The position numbers were made by a program, and so were the translations under genes. This document shows, piece after piece, positions 1 to 11,258 of a stretch of 64,000 nucleotides of DNA (the stretch's first letter is position 1; each line of letters starts with the position of its first letter). The stretch comes from DASVHS01 sp035468985 (GTDB lineage Bacteria > Acidobacteriota > Thermoanaerobaculia > Gp7-AA8), in contig DATISF010000073.1 in the NCBI GenBank assembly GCA_035468985.1, positions 12,065 to 76,064 of the forward strand. The letters run 5' to 3'. Below the pieces are notes generated by a model. The model did not search any database and was not told the DNA's origin. It saw only the letters and a list, made by a program, of their open reading frames with translations.

Positions 1-612
1 CTGGCTGAGGTAACGCATCCGCCCTTTGATCTGCTCGATCTGCGAGCGGATCGCGCTGAGCTGCTGATACATCTCCAGCACTTCCGAGGCTTTTTTCGAA
101 TTCTGGCGGATGGTGGTCATCAGCTGGCGCAGCTCGGTCTCCGCGGCTTCGAGATTGCGCAGCTGCGACTCGAGATCGACGTACTCCTGCGTCACTTCCT
201 GGCTGCCGAGCGATTCGCTCTGAATGCGGACGGCGAGCTTGCGGATCACCGCGAGCGCCGCGGAGAGACGGTCTGCCGGGATGCGCATTGTGATCGTGCC
301 GCGAAGCTGTTCGCCGTCGCGCCAGACCTTCGTGTCGCTCACGTAGCCGCCGACCGATTCGGCCGCCGCCGTCATTCTGTCGATCGATCCCGCGGTGTCG
401 TCGACAATCATCGACACGTTCGCGGTGCGAATGATCATCCGCTGCGGCGCCGGCTGCGTTTGCGTTTGACTCTGTTGCTCGGGCGTGAAGGAGCCGGCGG
501 TTCGAACGACTTCATCGGCCCGCGGCGCATCCTTCGCCACGGCGCTCACGCGCTCCTGCTTGTTGCATGCAAAGAGCGCAAGGATCATCAGGACCGGTAC
601 AACTCTGCGCAT
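1..612 (-). CDS. DUF4349 lipoprotein, C-terminus beyond window
   Basis: The reading frame enters from the left edge and starts at ATG 612, with GGGAGG about 5 nt upstream; an in-frame ATG at 615 lies too close to that site. The N-terminus MRRVVPVLMILALFACNK is a lipoprotein signal with lipobox LFAC and lipidated Cys16. After a Gln/Thr/Pro-rich linker comes the DUF4349 pattern: a beta-rich part around IIRTANVSMIVDD, then GGYVSDTKVW, MRIPADRLSAAL, EYVDLESQLRNLEA and a long coiled coil. DUF4349 proteins are envelope-anchored and usually end with a transmembrane helix, which would lie outside this window. The biochemical role is unknown. Confidence 0.85.
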   Translation of the reverse strand, partial: MRRVVPVLMILALFACNKQERVSAVAKDAPRADEVVRTAGSFTPEQQSQTQTQPAPQRMIIRTANVSMIVDDTAGSIDRMTAAAESVGGYVSDTKVWRDGEQLRGTITMRIPADRLSAALAVIRKLAVRIQSESLGSQEVTQEYVDLESQLRNLEAAETELRQLMTTIRQNSKKASEVLEMYQQLSAIRSQIEQIKGRMRYLSQ

Positions 613-681
613 CATTTCCTCCCAGCCATTCGACACGGCGCCGCGGCGGAAGGAAACCGACCGTCATGCTGGGCGAAGCAC

Positions 682-1215
682 TCAGGATGACGGGCTCGCC
701 GAGGAAGGTAACCCGCGCGCGAGAGCCCTTTTGTACGACGAGAAGACATCGTTGCCGAAGCAGGCGAAGATCACATACTCGATCGACGGATCGCGCTGCA
801 GAAAAGCGGCCGTTTCGCGCACCGCAATCTCCGTCGCCTGATCGATCGGATAACCGTAGACGCCGCAGCTGATCGCCGGAAAGGCGATGCTGCGAACTCC
901 ATTCTCGACCGCCAGTTCGAGACTGCGCCGGTAACACGACGCCAGCAGCGCCGGCTCGCCATGTTTCCCGCCGCCCCAGATCGGTCCGACCGTGTGGATG
1001 ACGAATTTCGCCGGCAGCCGGTAGCCGCGCGTGATCTTCGCGTCGCCCGTCTGGCAACCGCCGAGGGTGCGGCACTCCTCGAGGAGCTCCGGACCAGCGG
1101 CCCGGTGGATCGCGCCATCGACACCCCCGCCGCCGAGGAGCGAGTTGTTCGCGGCGTTGACGATCGCCTCGACCGCGAGCTTTGTGATGTCTACCTTCTG
1201 CGCTTCGATGGTCAC
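682..1215 (-). CDS. Macro-domain protein, YmdB-like ADP-ribosyl hydrolase
   Basis: The product is 177 residues, close to E. coli YmdB. It carries the macro-domain signatures VDITKLAVEAIVNAANN near the N-terminus, the ligand loop LLGGGGVDGAIHRAAG, then CQTGDAKITRGYRLPAK, VIHTVGPIW and the second loop AISCGVYGYP. These features predict ADP-ribose binding and hydrolysis of O-acetyl-ADP-ribose or ADP-ribosyl adducts in the cytoplasm. The GTG start at 1215 overlaps the stop of the upstream membrane gene as GTGA, so the two are probably translationally coupled. It is the last gene of a three-gene EVE/YdjM/macro run. The substrate is inferred from the family. Confidence 0.9.
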   Translation of the reverse strand: MTIEAQKVDITKLAVEAIVNAANNSLLGGGGVDGAIHRAAGPELLEECRTLGGCQTGDAKITRGYRLPAKFVIHTVGPIWGGGKHGEPALLASCYRRSLELAVENGVRSIAFPAISCGVYGYPIDQATEIAVRETAAFLQRDPSIEYVIFACFGNDVFSSYKRALARGLPSSASPSS

Positions 1216-1781
1216 CCGGTATGTCCGAAGCGGGCGCGCAGCGTCGTGACGAATGCGGCATCGGCTCGGCTCGAGATCATTTCCAGCGGCGAATAGCCTC
1301 GCCTCCAGGCGAGCGCGAACGTCATGGCAATCGCCATTCCGGTGATGACGAAGTTCTGCCATCCGTTCAGAGCCCACTGGCCGTCCCACGACAGCTCCGG
1401 CGTGCGGGAGAACGGTAGAAAGTACGGCACTGGCCATTGATAGCCGTCCGGACCGCGCGCACCGATGATGTCTCCGAGGATATGCGTATGAAAACTGAGC
1501 AGCGCGAGAGCGCCGGTTGTCCAGCGGTTCAGAGCCAGGAGCAGCGCTGCCAGTGTGACGACAGCCGCGGCGCCGATGTTGTGGGCCAGAACGTGGTGAT
1601 AGTCGGTCCACCAGAGAATCGGATGCGACGTGTTGCGCGTCGGAATCTCGACGAGCATGCCGAGACCGTCAATGTCGGGGATGACCGCGGCCGCAGTCAC
1701 GATCAGGCGATCCCGTGCCGTCGATTGCCGCGGGATGTTCGCCACGCACCAGCCGATGAACAAATGTTCGATGGGATTCAA
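1212..1781 (-). CDS. YdjM-family membrane-bound metal-dependent hydrolase
   Basis: This 189-residue protein has the YdjM/PF04307 layout: EHLFIGWCVAN at the N-terminus, the acidic motif AAAVIPDIDG, a DYHHVLAHN histidine cluster, a hydrophobic helix AAAVVTLAALLLAL and the late motif SFHTHILGDII. The His and Asp residues are the presumed metal ligands, and at least three hydrophobic helices place it in the inner membrane. In E. coli the relative is LexA-regulated; no LexA box was looked for beyond inspection here. The start is TTG 1781, overlapping the stop of the EVE gene as TTGA. The substrate is not known. Confidence 0.8.
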   Translation of the reverse strand: MNPIEHLFIGWCVANIPRQSTARDRLIVTAAAVIPDIDGLGMLVEIPTRNTSHPILWWTDYHHVLAHNIGAAAVVTLAALLLALNRWTTGALALLSFHTHILGDIIGARGPDGYQWPVPYFLPFSRTPELSWDGQWALNGWQNFVITGMAIAMTFALAWRRGYSPLEMISSRADAAFVTTLRARFGHTG

Positions 1782-2191
1782 CGCTTCCGCCCCAGCTTCA
1801 CGACGATGTCGAACTCGCTCTTCGCCACCGGTTGTACCGACAGCCGCATGCCTTTGCGCGTCACGGCCATGTTCTCGAGGCCGCGCGCTTTCTTGAGTGT
1901 GTCCAGCGGAACGACTGCCGAAAACTTCTCGACGAACCGGATCTCGACCATCGACCAGGTGGGGTCCTTCGGTTCCGGCTGTCCCTCGCCGCTCACCTCG
2001 GCGATGCCACTGACGCCGGAGGGGTCGGCGTTCGAGGCGTAGAACAACACCTTGTCGCCGACCCGCATCTCGTCGCGCATGAAGTTGCGCGCCTGATAGT
2101 TCCGGATTCCTGTCCAGTTGGTGGAGCCGTCGCGTTTCAGATCATCGATCGAATACTCGTCCGGCTCCGACTTCATCAGCCAATACTTCAA
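1778..2191 (-). CDS. EVE domain protein
   Basis: The protein of about 137 residues opens KYWLMKSEPDEYSIDDL, the hallmark start of EVE domains, followed by WTGIRNYQARNFMRD, the aromatic cage region VLFYASNADPSGVSGIAEV and PTWSMVEIRFVEKF. EVE domains are PUA-like folds that bind modified nucleobases in DNA or RNA. TTG 2191 is chosen because family members include the KYWLMKSEP segment; ATG 2176 is the fallback and would remove the first five residues. No convincing ribosome site was seen. It heads an overlapping operon with the YdjM and macro genes. Confidence 0.88.
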   Translation of the reverse strand: MKYWLMKSEPDEYSIDDLKRDGSTNWTGIRNYQARNFMRDEMRVGDKVLFYASNADPSGVSGIAEVSGEGQPEPKDPTWSMVEIRFVEKFSAVVPLDTLKKARGLENMAVTRKGMRLSVQPVAKSEFDIVVKLGRKR

Positions 2192-2202
2192 GCACGAGCA
2201 TT

Positions 2203-2493
2203 CTATCCAAGCTGCAGGATCTCCAACCGGGCATCGTCCTTCGGAACGAGCGAGCCGTACGTCGTGCGCAGCTTGTCCTGCGACCAGGACGAGAAGATTC
2301 CGTCGCCGTGATATTGGCCGTTGTCGGCCATCACGATCGAGCCGGCGCCCTCGACGCACTCGACTTTCATGATCCAGGCGCCGCGAACGTGCTCGAGAGA
2401 AATGCACCGCGCCCTCGTCAGGCGGTCGTTCTGGGCGAACAAAGGAACCGAACACAGTGACAGCATGAGAAACATGACCATTGCGCGTTTCAT
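2203..2493 (-). CDS. Small secreted protein of unknown function
   Basis: A 96-residue protein with a clear signal peptide (MKRAMVMFLMLSLCSVPLFA followed by QN) and a strong GGGGAGG ribosome site 5 nt before ATG 2493. The mature part of about 75 residues has two Cys (ARCISLEH and KVECVEG), which could form a disulfide, and the end reads DDARLEILQLG. I recognise no family. It lies just upstream of the EVE operon on the same strand, 11 bp from the TTG start, and may be co-transcribed with it. Confidence 0.7.
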   Translation of the reverse strand: MKRAMVMFLMLSLCSVPLFAQNDRLTRARCISLEHVRGAWIMKVECVEGAGSIVMADNGQYHGDGIFSSWSQDKLRTTYGSLVPKDDARLEILQLG

Positions 2494-2563
2494 AGTGCCT
2501 CCCCTAGCGAGATACAAATTGGGGCGGAATCCTTCAACGCGTGTAAGCGGAGAGTAGGAGCGT

Positions 2564-3805
2564 CTACACGGTCTTGTAACGCTCCAGCGCGATGCGCAGA
2601 AGCTCAACCGAGCGCAGCAGGTCCGACTCCTTCAGCACGTAGGCGATACGGACCTCGTTCTTGCCGAGCTGATCCGATGCGTAAAACCCGCTGGCGGGCG
2701 CGAGCATGACCGTCTCCCCTTCGTGCTCGAATTCGGACAGCAGCCAGATCGCGAAGTCGTCGGCGTTGGCGACCGGCAACTGCGCCATGCAGTAGAACGC
2801 GCCCTCCGGCTTGTGAAGGAAGACTCCCGGGATCGACGTAAGCCCCTCGTAGAGCACGTCGCGGCGACGCTCGTACTCGTCGAGGACGTGCTGCGTGTAC
2901 TCCTCGCCCAGCGAGTCGACTGCGACGGCGATGAATTGTGCGAGCCCCGGCGGCGACAACCTCCCCTGCGCCATCCGCAGGCAGGCGTCGTAGACCTCGG
3001 CATTGCGCGTGACGAGAGCGCCGAGGCGGATGCCGCAGGCGCTGTAACGCTTGGAGAGGCTGTCGACGACGATCGCAAAGTCGTCTGCATCGCGCAGTTC
3101 GAGCGCACTGATCGCCTTCCGGCCGTCGTAGACGAACTCGCGATAGACCTCGTCGGAGATGAGAAAGAGTCCATTGTCGCGGCAGAAGTCCGCGACGATC
3201 TCCATCTCTTCGGGCGAGTACACCGTGCCCGTCGGATTGTTCGGATTGCAGATGATCACGATGCGCGAGCGTGGGGTCAGCGCGCGATCCCACACAGGCC
3301 GCGCCGGAATGTGAAAGCCGTCGCGGCCGCGGCTCGTGACCGGCACGATGTTGAGGCCGGCCATCGTGGCGAACGCGCGGTAGTTCGCATAGAACGGTTC
3401 GACGGCGATGAGGTCGTCGCCCTCGTTCGCGCAGGATATGAACGCGAACAGCACCGCCTCGCTGCCGCCAGTCGTGGCCAGGATCTGATTCAGGCTCAGA
3501 TCGAGTCCGAGTCGCCGCTCGTAATAGCGCTTCAGCGAACGGAGATACTCGGGCGTTCCTGTCGAAGGCGAATACTCGAGCACTCTCGCGTCGAGCGTCT
3601 TCAGCCGATCGAGCATGCATGCCGCCGTCTCGATGTCCGGCTGGCCGATGTTGAGGTGATACACCTTTGTCCCGCGTGCCTTCGCCGCCTCGGCCAGCGG
3701 AGCGAGCTTGCGGATCGGCGACGCCGGCATCTCGTGAGCGCGCCGGGACAGCGTGTAGCGGCGCCCGGTTTGGGCCGCCGCCCCGAGCTCGTGCAACGAG
3801 CTCAT
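2564..3805 (-). CDS. PLP-dependent class I/II aminotransferase
   Basis: Fold-type I aminotransferase of about 413 residues. Visible signatures are SRRAHEMPASPIRKLAPLA, YHLNIGQPDIET, YSPSTGTPEYLRSL, ATTGGSEAVLF, NPNNPTGTVYS, ISDEVYREF and the PLP-lysine motif DSLSKRYSACGIRLGA, with the substrate carboxylate region late in the protein (NEVRIAYVL). It resembles aspartate/aromatic aminotransferases of the AspB type; the exact substrate pair cannot be read from sequence. ATG 3805 is used; a TTG at 3829 adds eight residues and neither has a clear ribosome site. It is divergent from the glycosidase-like lipoprotein gene, 57 bp away. Confidence 0.9.
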   Translation of the reverse strand: MSSLHELGAAAQTGRRYTLSRRAHEMPASPIRKLAPLAEAAKARGTKVYHLNIGQPDIETAACMLDRLKTLDARVLEYSPSTGTPEYLRSLKRYYERRLGLDLSLNQILATTGGSEAVLFAFISCANEGDDLIAVEPFYANYRAFATMAGLNIVPVTSRGRDGFHIPARPVWDRALTPRSRIVIICNPNNPTGTVYSPEEMEIVADFCRDNGLFLISDEVYREFVYDGRKAISALELRDADDFAIVVDSLSKRYSACGIRLGALVTRNAEVYDACLRMAQGRLSPPGLAQFIAVAVDSLGEEYTQHVLDEYERRRDVLYEGLTSIPGVFLHKPEGAFYCMAQLPVANADDFAIWLLSEFEHEGETVMLAPASGFYASDQLGKNEVRIAYVLKESDLLRSVELLRIALERYKTV

Positions 3806-3862
3806 TTGTGCCGACTCATGGCCGAACAATCTGCGAACCGCATGCCGCTAGAATGGATTCGG

Positions 3863-5470
3863 ATGTCCAGCCGCCAACTCTTTGCGATCGCCGCACTTGT
3901 ACTCTTCGTTGCAGGGTGCGCGCACGTGCCGCCGCCGGTTCCGGAGCGCGAGTTTCGCGGCGTCTGGCTGACGACGGTGAACAACGCCGACTGGCCGTCG
4001 CGCCCGGGCCTGTCGACGGACGTGCAGAAGCGCGAGCTGATGGCCATCCTCGATTGCGCCGCGGCAACGCATCTGAACGCCGTGATCATGCACATCCGGC
4101 CGAACGCCGACGCTTTCTACGCCTCGGACATCGAACCGTGGTCGGACTATCTGAGCGGCGACCTCGGCAAACCTCCCGATCCGTACTACGACCCGCTGGC
4201 ATTCGCGATCGAAGAGGCGCACAAGCGCGGCCTCGAGCTCCACGCGTGGCTCAATCCGTACCGGACGCGTCATCCGCTGACCATTCCCCTGACCTCTCCG
4301 GAGCATATGAGCCTGGCGCATCCGGAGTTCGTGCATCAGTACGGCCGGATGTGGTGGCTCGATCCAGGCGAGCCTCTCGTGCGAGCGTACATCGTGCGGA
4401 TCGTGCGCGACATCGTCCGCCGATACGACGTCGATGCCATTCACTTCGATGACTATTTCTATCCGTATCCGGAAAAAGGAATCGATTTTCCCGACGAGGA
4501 TTCGTATCGCCGCTGGAACGACGGGATGACGCGCGACGACTGGCGCCGGCGGAACGTCGACCTGCTCATCGAAGAGGTGTCGCGGGCGATCAAGGAGGAG
4601 AAGCCCGACGTGCGGTTCGGAGTGTCACCGTTCGGGATCTGGCGCCCGAAACACCCGCGACATGTGCGCGGTCTCGATGCGTACGCACAGATCTACGCCG
4701 ACTCGCGAAAGTGGCTGCAGCGGGGATGGGTCGATTACCTCACTCCGCAGTTGTACTGGGGCACGACCGTGCCGCAACAGCGGTTCAGCGAACTGCTGCG
4801 GTGGTGGCGCAGACAGAACCGGCTGCGCATTCACCTCTGGCCGGGACTCGGCGCGCATCGCGTCGCGAACGGCCGGCCGAATGCGTTCACGGCCGAGGAG
4901 ATCATCGAGCAGATCAATCTGATTCGTCGCGGAACGAAGGATCCCGGATACATCCTGTTCACCGCGAACGTGTTGATGCGCGATCGCGGCGGATTAACGG
5001 ACAAGCTGGAGAGGCTCAACGCCAAAGACGTGCGCATACCAGCGAACGGATCGGCGAAAACGCGTGTTCTAAGACCGATGAGTACGACGATGACAACGAC
5101 AGCCCAAGCCGAAATCGCCCAACTCGACACCGAATACCAGGCCGCGGTCGAGCGAAACGACGCCGCCACGATGGATCGGATCCTCGCCGACGGCTTCATC
5201 CTCGTCACCGGGCTCGGGAAAACCTACACGAAGCAGGATCTCCTCGAGGAAGCCCGCAGCGGCCGCGTCCACTACGAGCTCCAGCGTGACAGCGAGCAGA
5301 CCGTTCGAGTGTGGGGCGATACCGCCGTCATCACCGCGCTGTTGCGCGCGAAGGGAACGGACTCCGGAGCTCCGTTCGATTACAAGCTCTGGTTCAGCGA
5401 CACTTACGTTCGCACGCCGGCCGGCTGGCGATACGTGTTCGGCCAGGCGTCGACACGCCAGGCGCCCTGA
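3863..5470 (+). CDS. GHL10/DUF187 glycoside hydrolase-like lipoprotein fused to DUF4440
   Basis: The 535-residue frame starts with a lipoprotein signal (MSSRQLFAIAALVLFVAGC). Residues about 30-385 form a GHL10/DUF187 family-10-like glycosyl hydrolase domain: FRGVWLTTVNNADWPS, HLNAVIMHIRPNADAFY, LHAWLNPYRT, VDAIHFDDYFYPYP, GVSPFGIW and DYLTPQLYWG. Such proteins are thought to act on cell-wall or extracellular glycans. From about residue 405 (MSTTMTTTAQAEIAQLD) to the end there is a DUF4440/SnoaL-like domain (TEYQAAVERNDAATMDRIL, ADGFILVTG, WRYVFGQAS). No stop separates the two parts. Either a real fusion or two genes joined by a lost stop is possible. The gene ends exactly where the convergent aconitase gene ends. 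Confidence 0.88.
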   Translation: MSSRQLFAIAALVLFVAGCAHVPPPVPEREFRGVWLTTVNNADWPSRPGLSTDVQKRELMAILDCAAATHLNAVIMHIRPNADAFYASDIEPWSDYLSGDLGKPPDPYYDPLAFAIEEAHKRGLELHAWLNPYRTRHPLTIPLTSPEHMSLAHPEFVHQYGRMWWLDPGEPLVRAYIVRIVRDIVRRYDVDAIHFDDYFYPYPEKGIDFPDEDSYRRWNDGMTRDDWRRRNVDLLIEEVSRAIKEEKPDVRFGVSPFGIWRPKHPRHVRGLDAYAQIYADSRKWLQRGWVDYLTPQLYWGTTVPQQRFSELLRWWRRQNRLRIHLWPGLGAHRVANGRPNAFTAEEIIEQINLIRRGTKDPGYILFTANVLMRDRGGLTDKLERLNAKDVRIPANGSAKTRVLRPMSTTMTTTAQAEIAQLDTEYQAAVERNDAATMDRILADGFILVTGLGKTYTKQDLLEEARSGRVHYELQRDSEQTVRVWGDTAVITALLRAKGTDSGAPFDYKLWFSDTYVRTPAGWRYVFGQASTRQAP

Positions 5471-8326
<2,856 letters not shown>

Positions 8327-8371
8327 TTCGGCCGCGAGTCTATCAATTTTCGTGCGCTCTGCAGTGCGCGT

Positions 8372-9106
8372 CTACACAGCGATTTGCTGAGGATTTTCAG
8401 TCAGGCGCGAAGCGAGCCGGAGCATGTCGAATTTGCGCTTCAGCGAGTCGATGTCGATTCGCGCTTCGTTGCGCAGGCACAGCTGGTAGATGACCTTGCG
8501 CAGCTTTTCCTCGGCGGCAGGAATCTCCAGCCCGGCGTAGTGCTCACGCATGATCGGCGACGGTTTCGTCCACTTCACCGTCGCTTCGAGATCAACCGGA
8601 CCCGTTGCGCCGTCAACCTGAAACCGGAGTGTGCCGGTGGCGCCGACAGGCACGCGATGCAGCATGGCGATGCACGCACCGGCGACGGAGACGTCGATGA
8701 TCGATACCGGCGCGAACTCGCCGAAACTTCCGGTCAGCGGGGCGGTGATGCGATAGCGGTCGTGCGCGCGCATCTCCTCGATCTGCAGTGCCTTCCCCTC
8801 GTGGCAGAGCGCCCGGGCCACGTGCTCCATCTCGGCACTCGGCGCCTCGAAGGCCACTCCGGCCAGATACCCGTCGTATTCGGACGCGAAATTGAGCGCG
8901 TCGACCTGACACCAGAGAACCGTCCCCCGAAGATGCACCGGGCCGATCGCCATCTCGATCGGCGATGAGGGCTCGAGGCTCTGTCGCAGCTCCAGGCGGC
9001 ATCCCCTCGCTCCCACGTCGACGAAGCGAACGGCATCCCCGTTGGCGACGCCGGGAATGGGCGGGTTGAGAAAGTAGCGCGGTCCGGTCCGGTGATCTTG
9101 TTTCAT
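8372..9106 (-). CDS. PilZ domain protein, probably two PilZ folds
   Basis: About 244 residues. The N-terminal half has RTGPRYFLNPPIPG and later FVDVGARGCRLEL, a weak PilZ-like fold. The second half (from about residue 110) shows the c-di-GMP pattern RAHDRYRITAPLTG followed by SIIDVSVAGACIAM, matching RxxxR and D/NxSxxG. It is therefore a likely cytoplasmic c-di-GMP sensor; the first fold seems to have lost the full binding motif. ATG 9106 is chosen over TTG 9109. It sits 45 bp upstream of aconitase on the same strand and could be co-transcribed. Confidence 0.82.
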   Translation of the reverse strand: MKQDHRTGPRYFLNPPIPGVANGDAVRFVDVGARGCRLELRQSLEPSSPIEMAIGPVHLRGTVLWCQVDALNFASEYDGYLAGVAFEAPSAEMEHVARALCHEGKALQIEEMRAHDRYRITAPLTGSFGEFAPVSIIDVSVAGACIAMLHRVPVGATGTLRFQVDGATGPVDLEATVKWTKPSPIMREHYAGLEIPAAEEKLRKVIYQLCLRNEARIDIDSLKRKFDMLRLASRLTENPQQIAV

Positions 9107-9164
9107 CAATGGGTTTATAGGTCCCCCCGCGTCAACGGAGCAGCAGAGGAGCGCGAGAAGTCCG

Positions 9165-10637
9165 TCAATGTGCGACGGCGGGAGTGGGCGTCAGAGCTTC
9201 ATCGGCGATGACCGCACGCTCCGGCCAGCCCCGGCGTTTCACATCAGCGAAGCTCAGCAGCGAGTTCGCGTAGAAATCCCGCAGAAGGAGCTCGTTGGGA
9301 TCCCAGCGCCATGTGGATGGAGTCCCGGCTTCAGCCGGGGACGCGACCGGCTGAAGCCGGTGCTCCACGATCAGATGCCGGAGAACCAGGATGTCGCGCG
9401 CCGCCTGCCAGATCTCGGCCGCCGAGCGCTCCCGCGCCGGCCACACCCGGTTCGCCCAGCGTTCGCGATAGTGGCCGATCTCTTCGACGATCTGCTGCTC
9501 CGGGATCTGTTCGCCGTCAGGGTGGCCGGCGAAGATGCGCGCGATGAGCGGCACCGGCGTGACGGGCAGGGCATCGGAGATTTCGGTCATGACGAGGTCT
9601 GCCAGACGCTGCAGCTCGGGTTTTCTCTCATCGAACTGGCCCGCGAGCAGCGCCGGATGATCGCGCACAAATTCGTCGACGGAGATCGGCGTGCCGAAGG
9701 TCACCATCGCGTAGCCGTACCGCTTGAATCTCCGGAAGAGGCTCCGCAGCGAGTTCTTGAAGAGGAAGTCGAATGTGGTGCGGAGTTTCTGGAACCTGGT
9801 CGCGCGATCGGCGTGTCCGAGGAACTCATCGGTGAGATTGCGGTCCTCGAGCACGCGGTCGTAATTGATCGCCGTCGGAATGACATAGAGCGGTCCCGTG
9901 AACTCCGGATCGCGCTTCGCCGTGACGATGTAGTCGAGCATTCCGAGCTTCGGCTTTCGGAACGCACCGTCGCGGGTCAGACCACCTTCGATGAAGATGC
10001 CCTGCGTCACGCCGTTCTTCGTGATCGTCTGAACGAACGTCGACAGCACCGCGTGGTACAGCGGCTCGCGATAGCGGCGGCGGATGAAATATGCGCCGAA
10101 CCACTTGAAGAGGTGGTTGAGCGGCCAGACGCGCGCCCACTCACCCACCGCATACGACAGCGAGATGAATTTGAACAGCATGTGGGCCACGAGGACGTAA
10201 TCGGCGTTCGAGCGGTGGTTGATGACGTAGATGACCGTGGCGCCCTTCACCGCCCGGTCGTTGAACTCGCTGACCTGCTTCCGCTCGACGACGACCCGGT
10301 AGAGGAAATACATGATCGCCCGCGCGATCGGCGCGCCGAACCGGTAGTAGGCGAGCAGGTTGAACTTCGGGACGATCTCCCGCAGGTACTGCCTGGCCTG
10401 ACGCATGGCCGCTTCGGTCGAGACGTGGTTCTCCTTCGCGTAGTTCTGAATCGCGTGAACGACTTCGCGGTTCCCGAAGACCTCCAACTCGATGTCCGCG
10501 TGACGCTTCTTGAGCTTGTAATGATCGATCCGGATTCTCCGCGCCCGCTGCAGGCGGCGTGCGTGCCGTTTCCCGAGGGCGAACGAGACCGCCGCCACGG
10601 CAGCGAACGCCGCGAGGAAGAACCAGATGCGGAGCAT
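9165..10637 (-). CDS. PlsB-like glycerol-3-phosphate/1-acyl-glycerophosphate acyltransferase
   Basis: A 490-residue membrane-associated acyltransferase with an N-terminal hydrophobic helix (WFFLAAFAAVAAVSFALG) followed by basic residues. The acyltransferase motifs are in order: NHRSNADYVLVAH (HX4D), GAYFIRRRYREPLYHAVL, GIFIEGGLTRDG and YVIPTAINYDRV. It should add an acyl chain to glycerol phosphate or a related acceptor at the inner membrane. It is shorter than E. coli PlsB. Near the C-terminus (residues about 424-440) the stretch RLQPVASPAEAGTPS is encoded by a 48 bp palindromic repeat, an apparent in-frame insertion. The start is ATG 10637. Confidence 0.88.
   Translation of the reverse strand: MLRIWFFLAAFAAVAAVSFALGKRHARRLQRARRIRIDHYKLKKRHADIELEVFGNREVVHAIQNYAKENHVSTEAAMRQARQYLREIVPKFNLLAYYRFGAPIARAIMYFLYRVVVERKQVSEFNDRAVKGATVIYVINHRSNADYVLVAHMLFKFISLSYAVGEWARVWPLNHLFKWFGAYFIRRRYREPLYHAVLSTFVQTITKNGVTQGIFIEGGLTRDGAFRKPKLGMLDYIVTAKRDPEFTGPLYVIPTAINYDRVLEDRNLTDEFLGHADRATRFQKLRTTFDFLFKNSLRSLFRRFKRYGYAMVTFGTPISVDEFVRDHPALLAGQFDERKPELQRLADLVMTEISDALPVTPVPLIARIFAGHPDGEQIPEQQIVEEIGHYRERWANRVWPARERSAAEIWQAARDILVLRHLIVEHRLQPVASPAEAGTPSTWRWDPNELLLRDFYANSLLSFADVKRRGWPERAVIADEALTPTPAVAH
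9319..9366. repeat. In-frame palindromic repeat, copy 1 (PlsB-like gene)
   Basis: A 48 bp inverted repeat with arms CCGGCTTCAGCCGG and CCGGCTGAAGCCGG, each itself a small hairpin, bounded by GGAG and CTCC. It lies inside the acyltransferase frame and is translated as RLQPVASPAEAGTPS without breaking it. Two close relatives occur at 41921-41971 and 52546-52597, also inside genes. Confidence 0.85.
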
Positions 10638-10703
10638 GGCTAGAGTTTAGTGGATGCGGGTCGCCGCTGAAATGAATGGTCGAGGTACACTCTACGGACC
10701 GTG

Positions 10704-11258
10704 ATGGGCGAAGAAACGCTTCGACAGGTGGAAAAGCTACAGGAATCGGGAGCGGAGTACTTCCGTGGCGTCAAGGCGCGCAGCTCGGTGGACAACCTGC
10801 TGCGCACCGTTCAGCAGCACCACGTGCAGCTGAGCCTCATGGCAGACACCAAGGCCAGCATCGTGATCACGGTCTCATCGATCATCGCCACCATCTCATT
10901 GAGCCGGTCGGGGGACCCGGGGCTCCGGCCGGCACTTCTGACGCTGGCGGTCGCGTGCCTGACTTCCCTGATCCTGGCGATCATCGCCGTGCTGCCGACG
11001 TTCTCGAAGAAGAAGGGCTCGCGAAATCTGCTGTTCTTCGGCCACTTCGCGAGCATGACCGAAGACGAGTACATGCGGGCGTTCGAGCAGATCATCGCCA
11101 GCGACGACGCCCTGTACGAAATCGCCGTCCGCGACATCTACAGTCTCGGCACCTACCTGCATCGGAAGAAGTACCGGTTCCTGCGCTTCTCCTACATCGC
11201 CCTGATCGCTGGCTTCCTCATGGCCACGCTCGTCGAGATGTGGGTCGTCGTCCGGTGA
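10704..11258 (+). CDS. Pycsar-effector-like membrane protein (PycTM/DUF5706)
   Basis: This 184-residue protein matches the PycTM (formerly DUF5706) pattern: a helical N-terminus, then HHVQLSLMADTKASIVITV running straight into the first transmembrane helix, a second helix (LLTLAVACLTSLILAIIAV), a soluble loop with FGHFASMTEDEYMRAF, and a third helix near the C-terminus (YIALIAGFLMATLVEMWVVV). PycTM proteins are membrane effectors of Pycsar anti-phage defence, activated by cCMP or cUMP and disrupting the inner membrane. No pyrimidine cyclase gene is visible nearby, so this may be an orphan effector or a homologue with another job. GTG 10701 is an alternative start. It overlaps the next gene as GTGA. 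Confidence 0.78.
   Translation: MGEETLRQVEKLQESGAEYFRGVKARSSVDNLLRTVQQHHVQLSLMADTKASIVITVSSIIATISLSRSGDPGLRPALLTLAVACLTSLILAIIAVLPTFSKKKGSRNLLFFGHFASMTEDEYMRAFEQIIASDDALYEIAVRDIYSLGTYLHRKKYRFLRFSYIALIAGFLMATLVEMWVVVR

Noticed and set aside
2723..3862. N-terminal extension of the glycosidase-like gene
   Set aside because: The frame is open far upstream but overlaps the aminotransferase in antisense; the lipoprotein signal at 3863 marks the true start.
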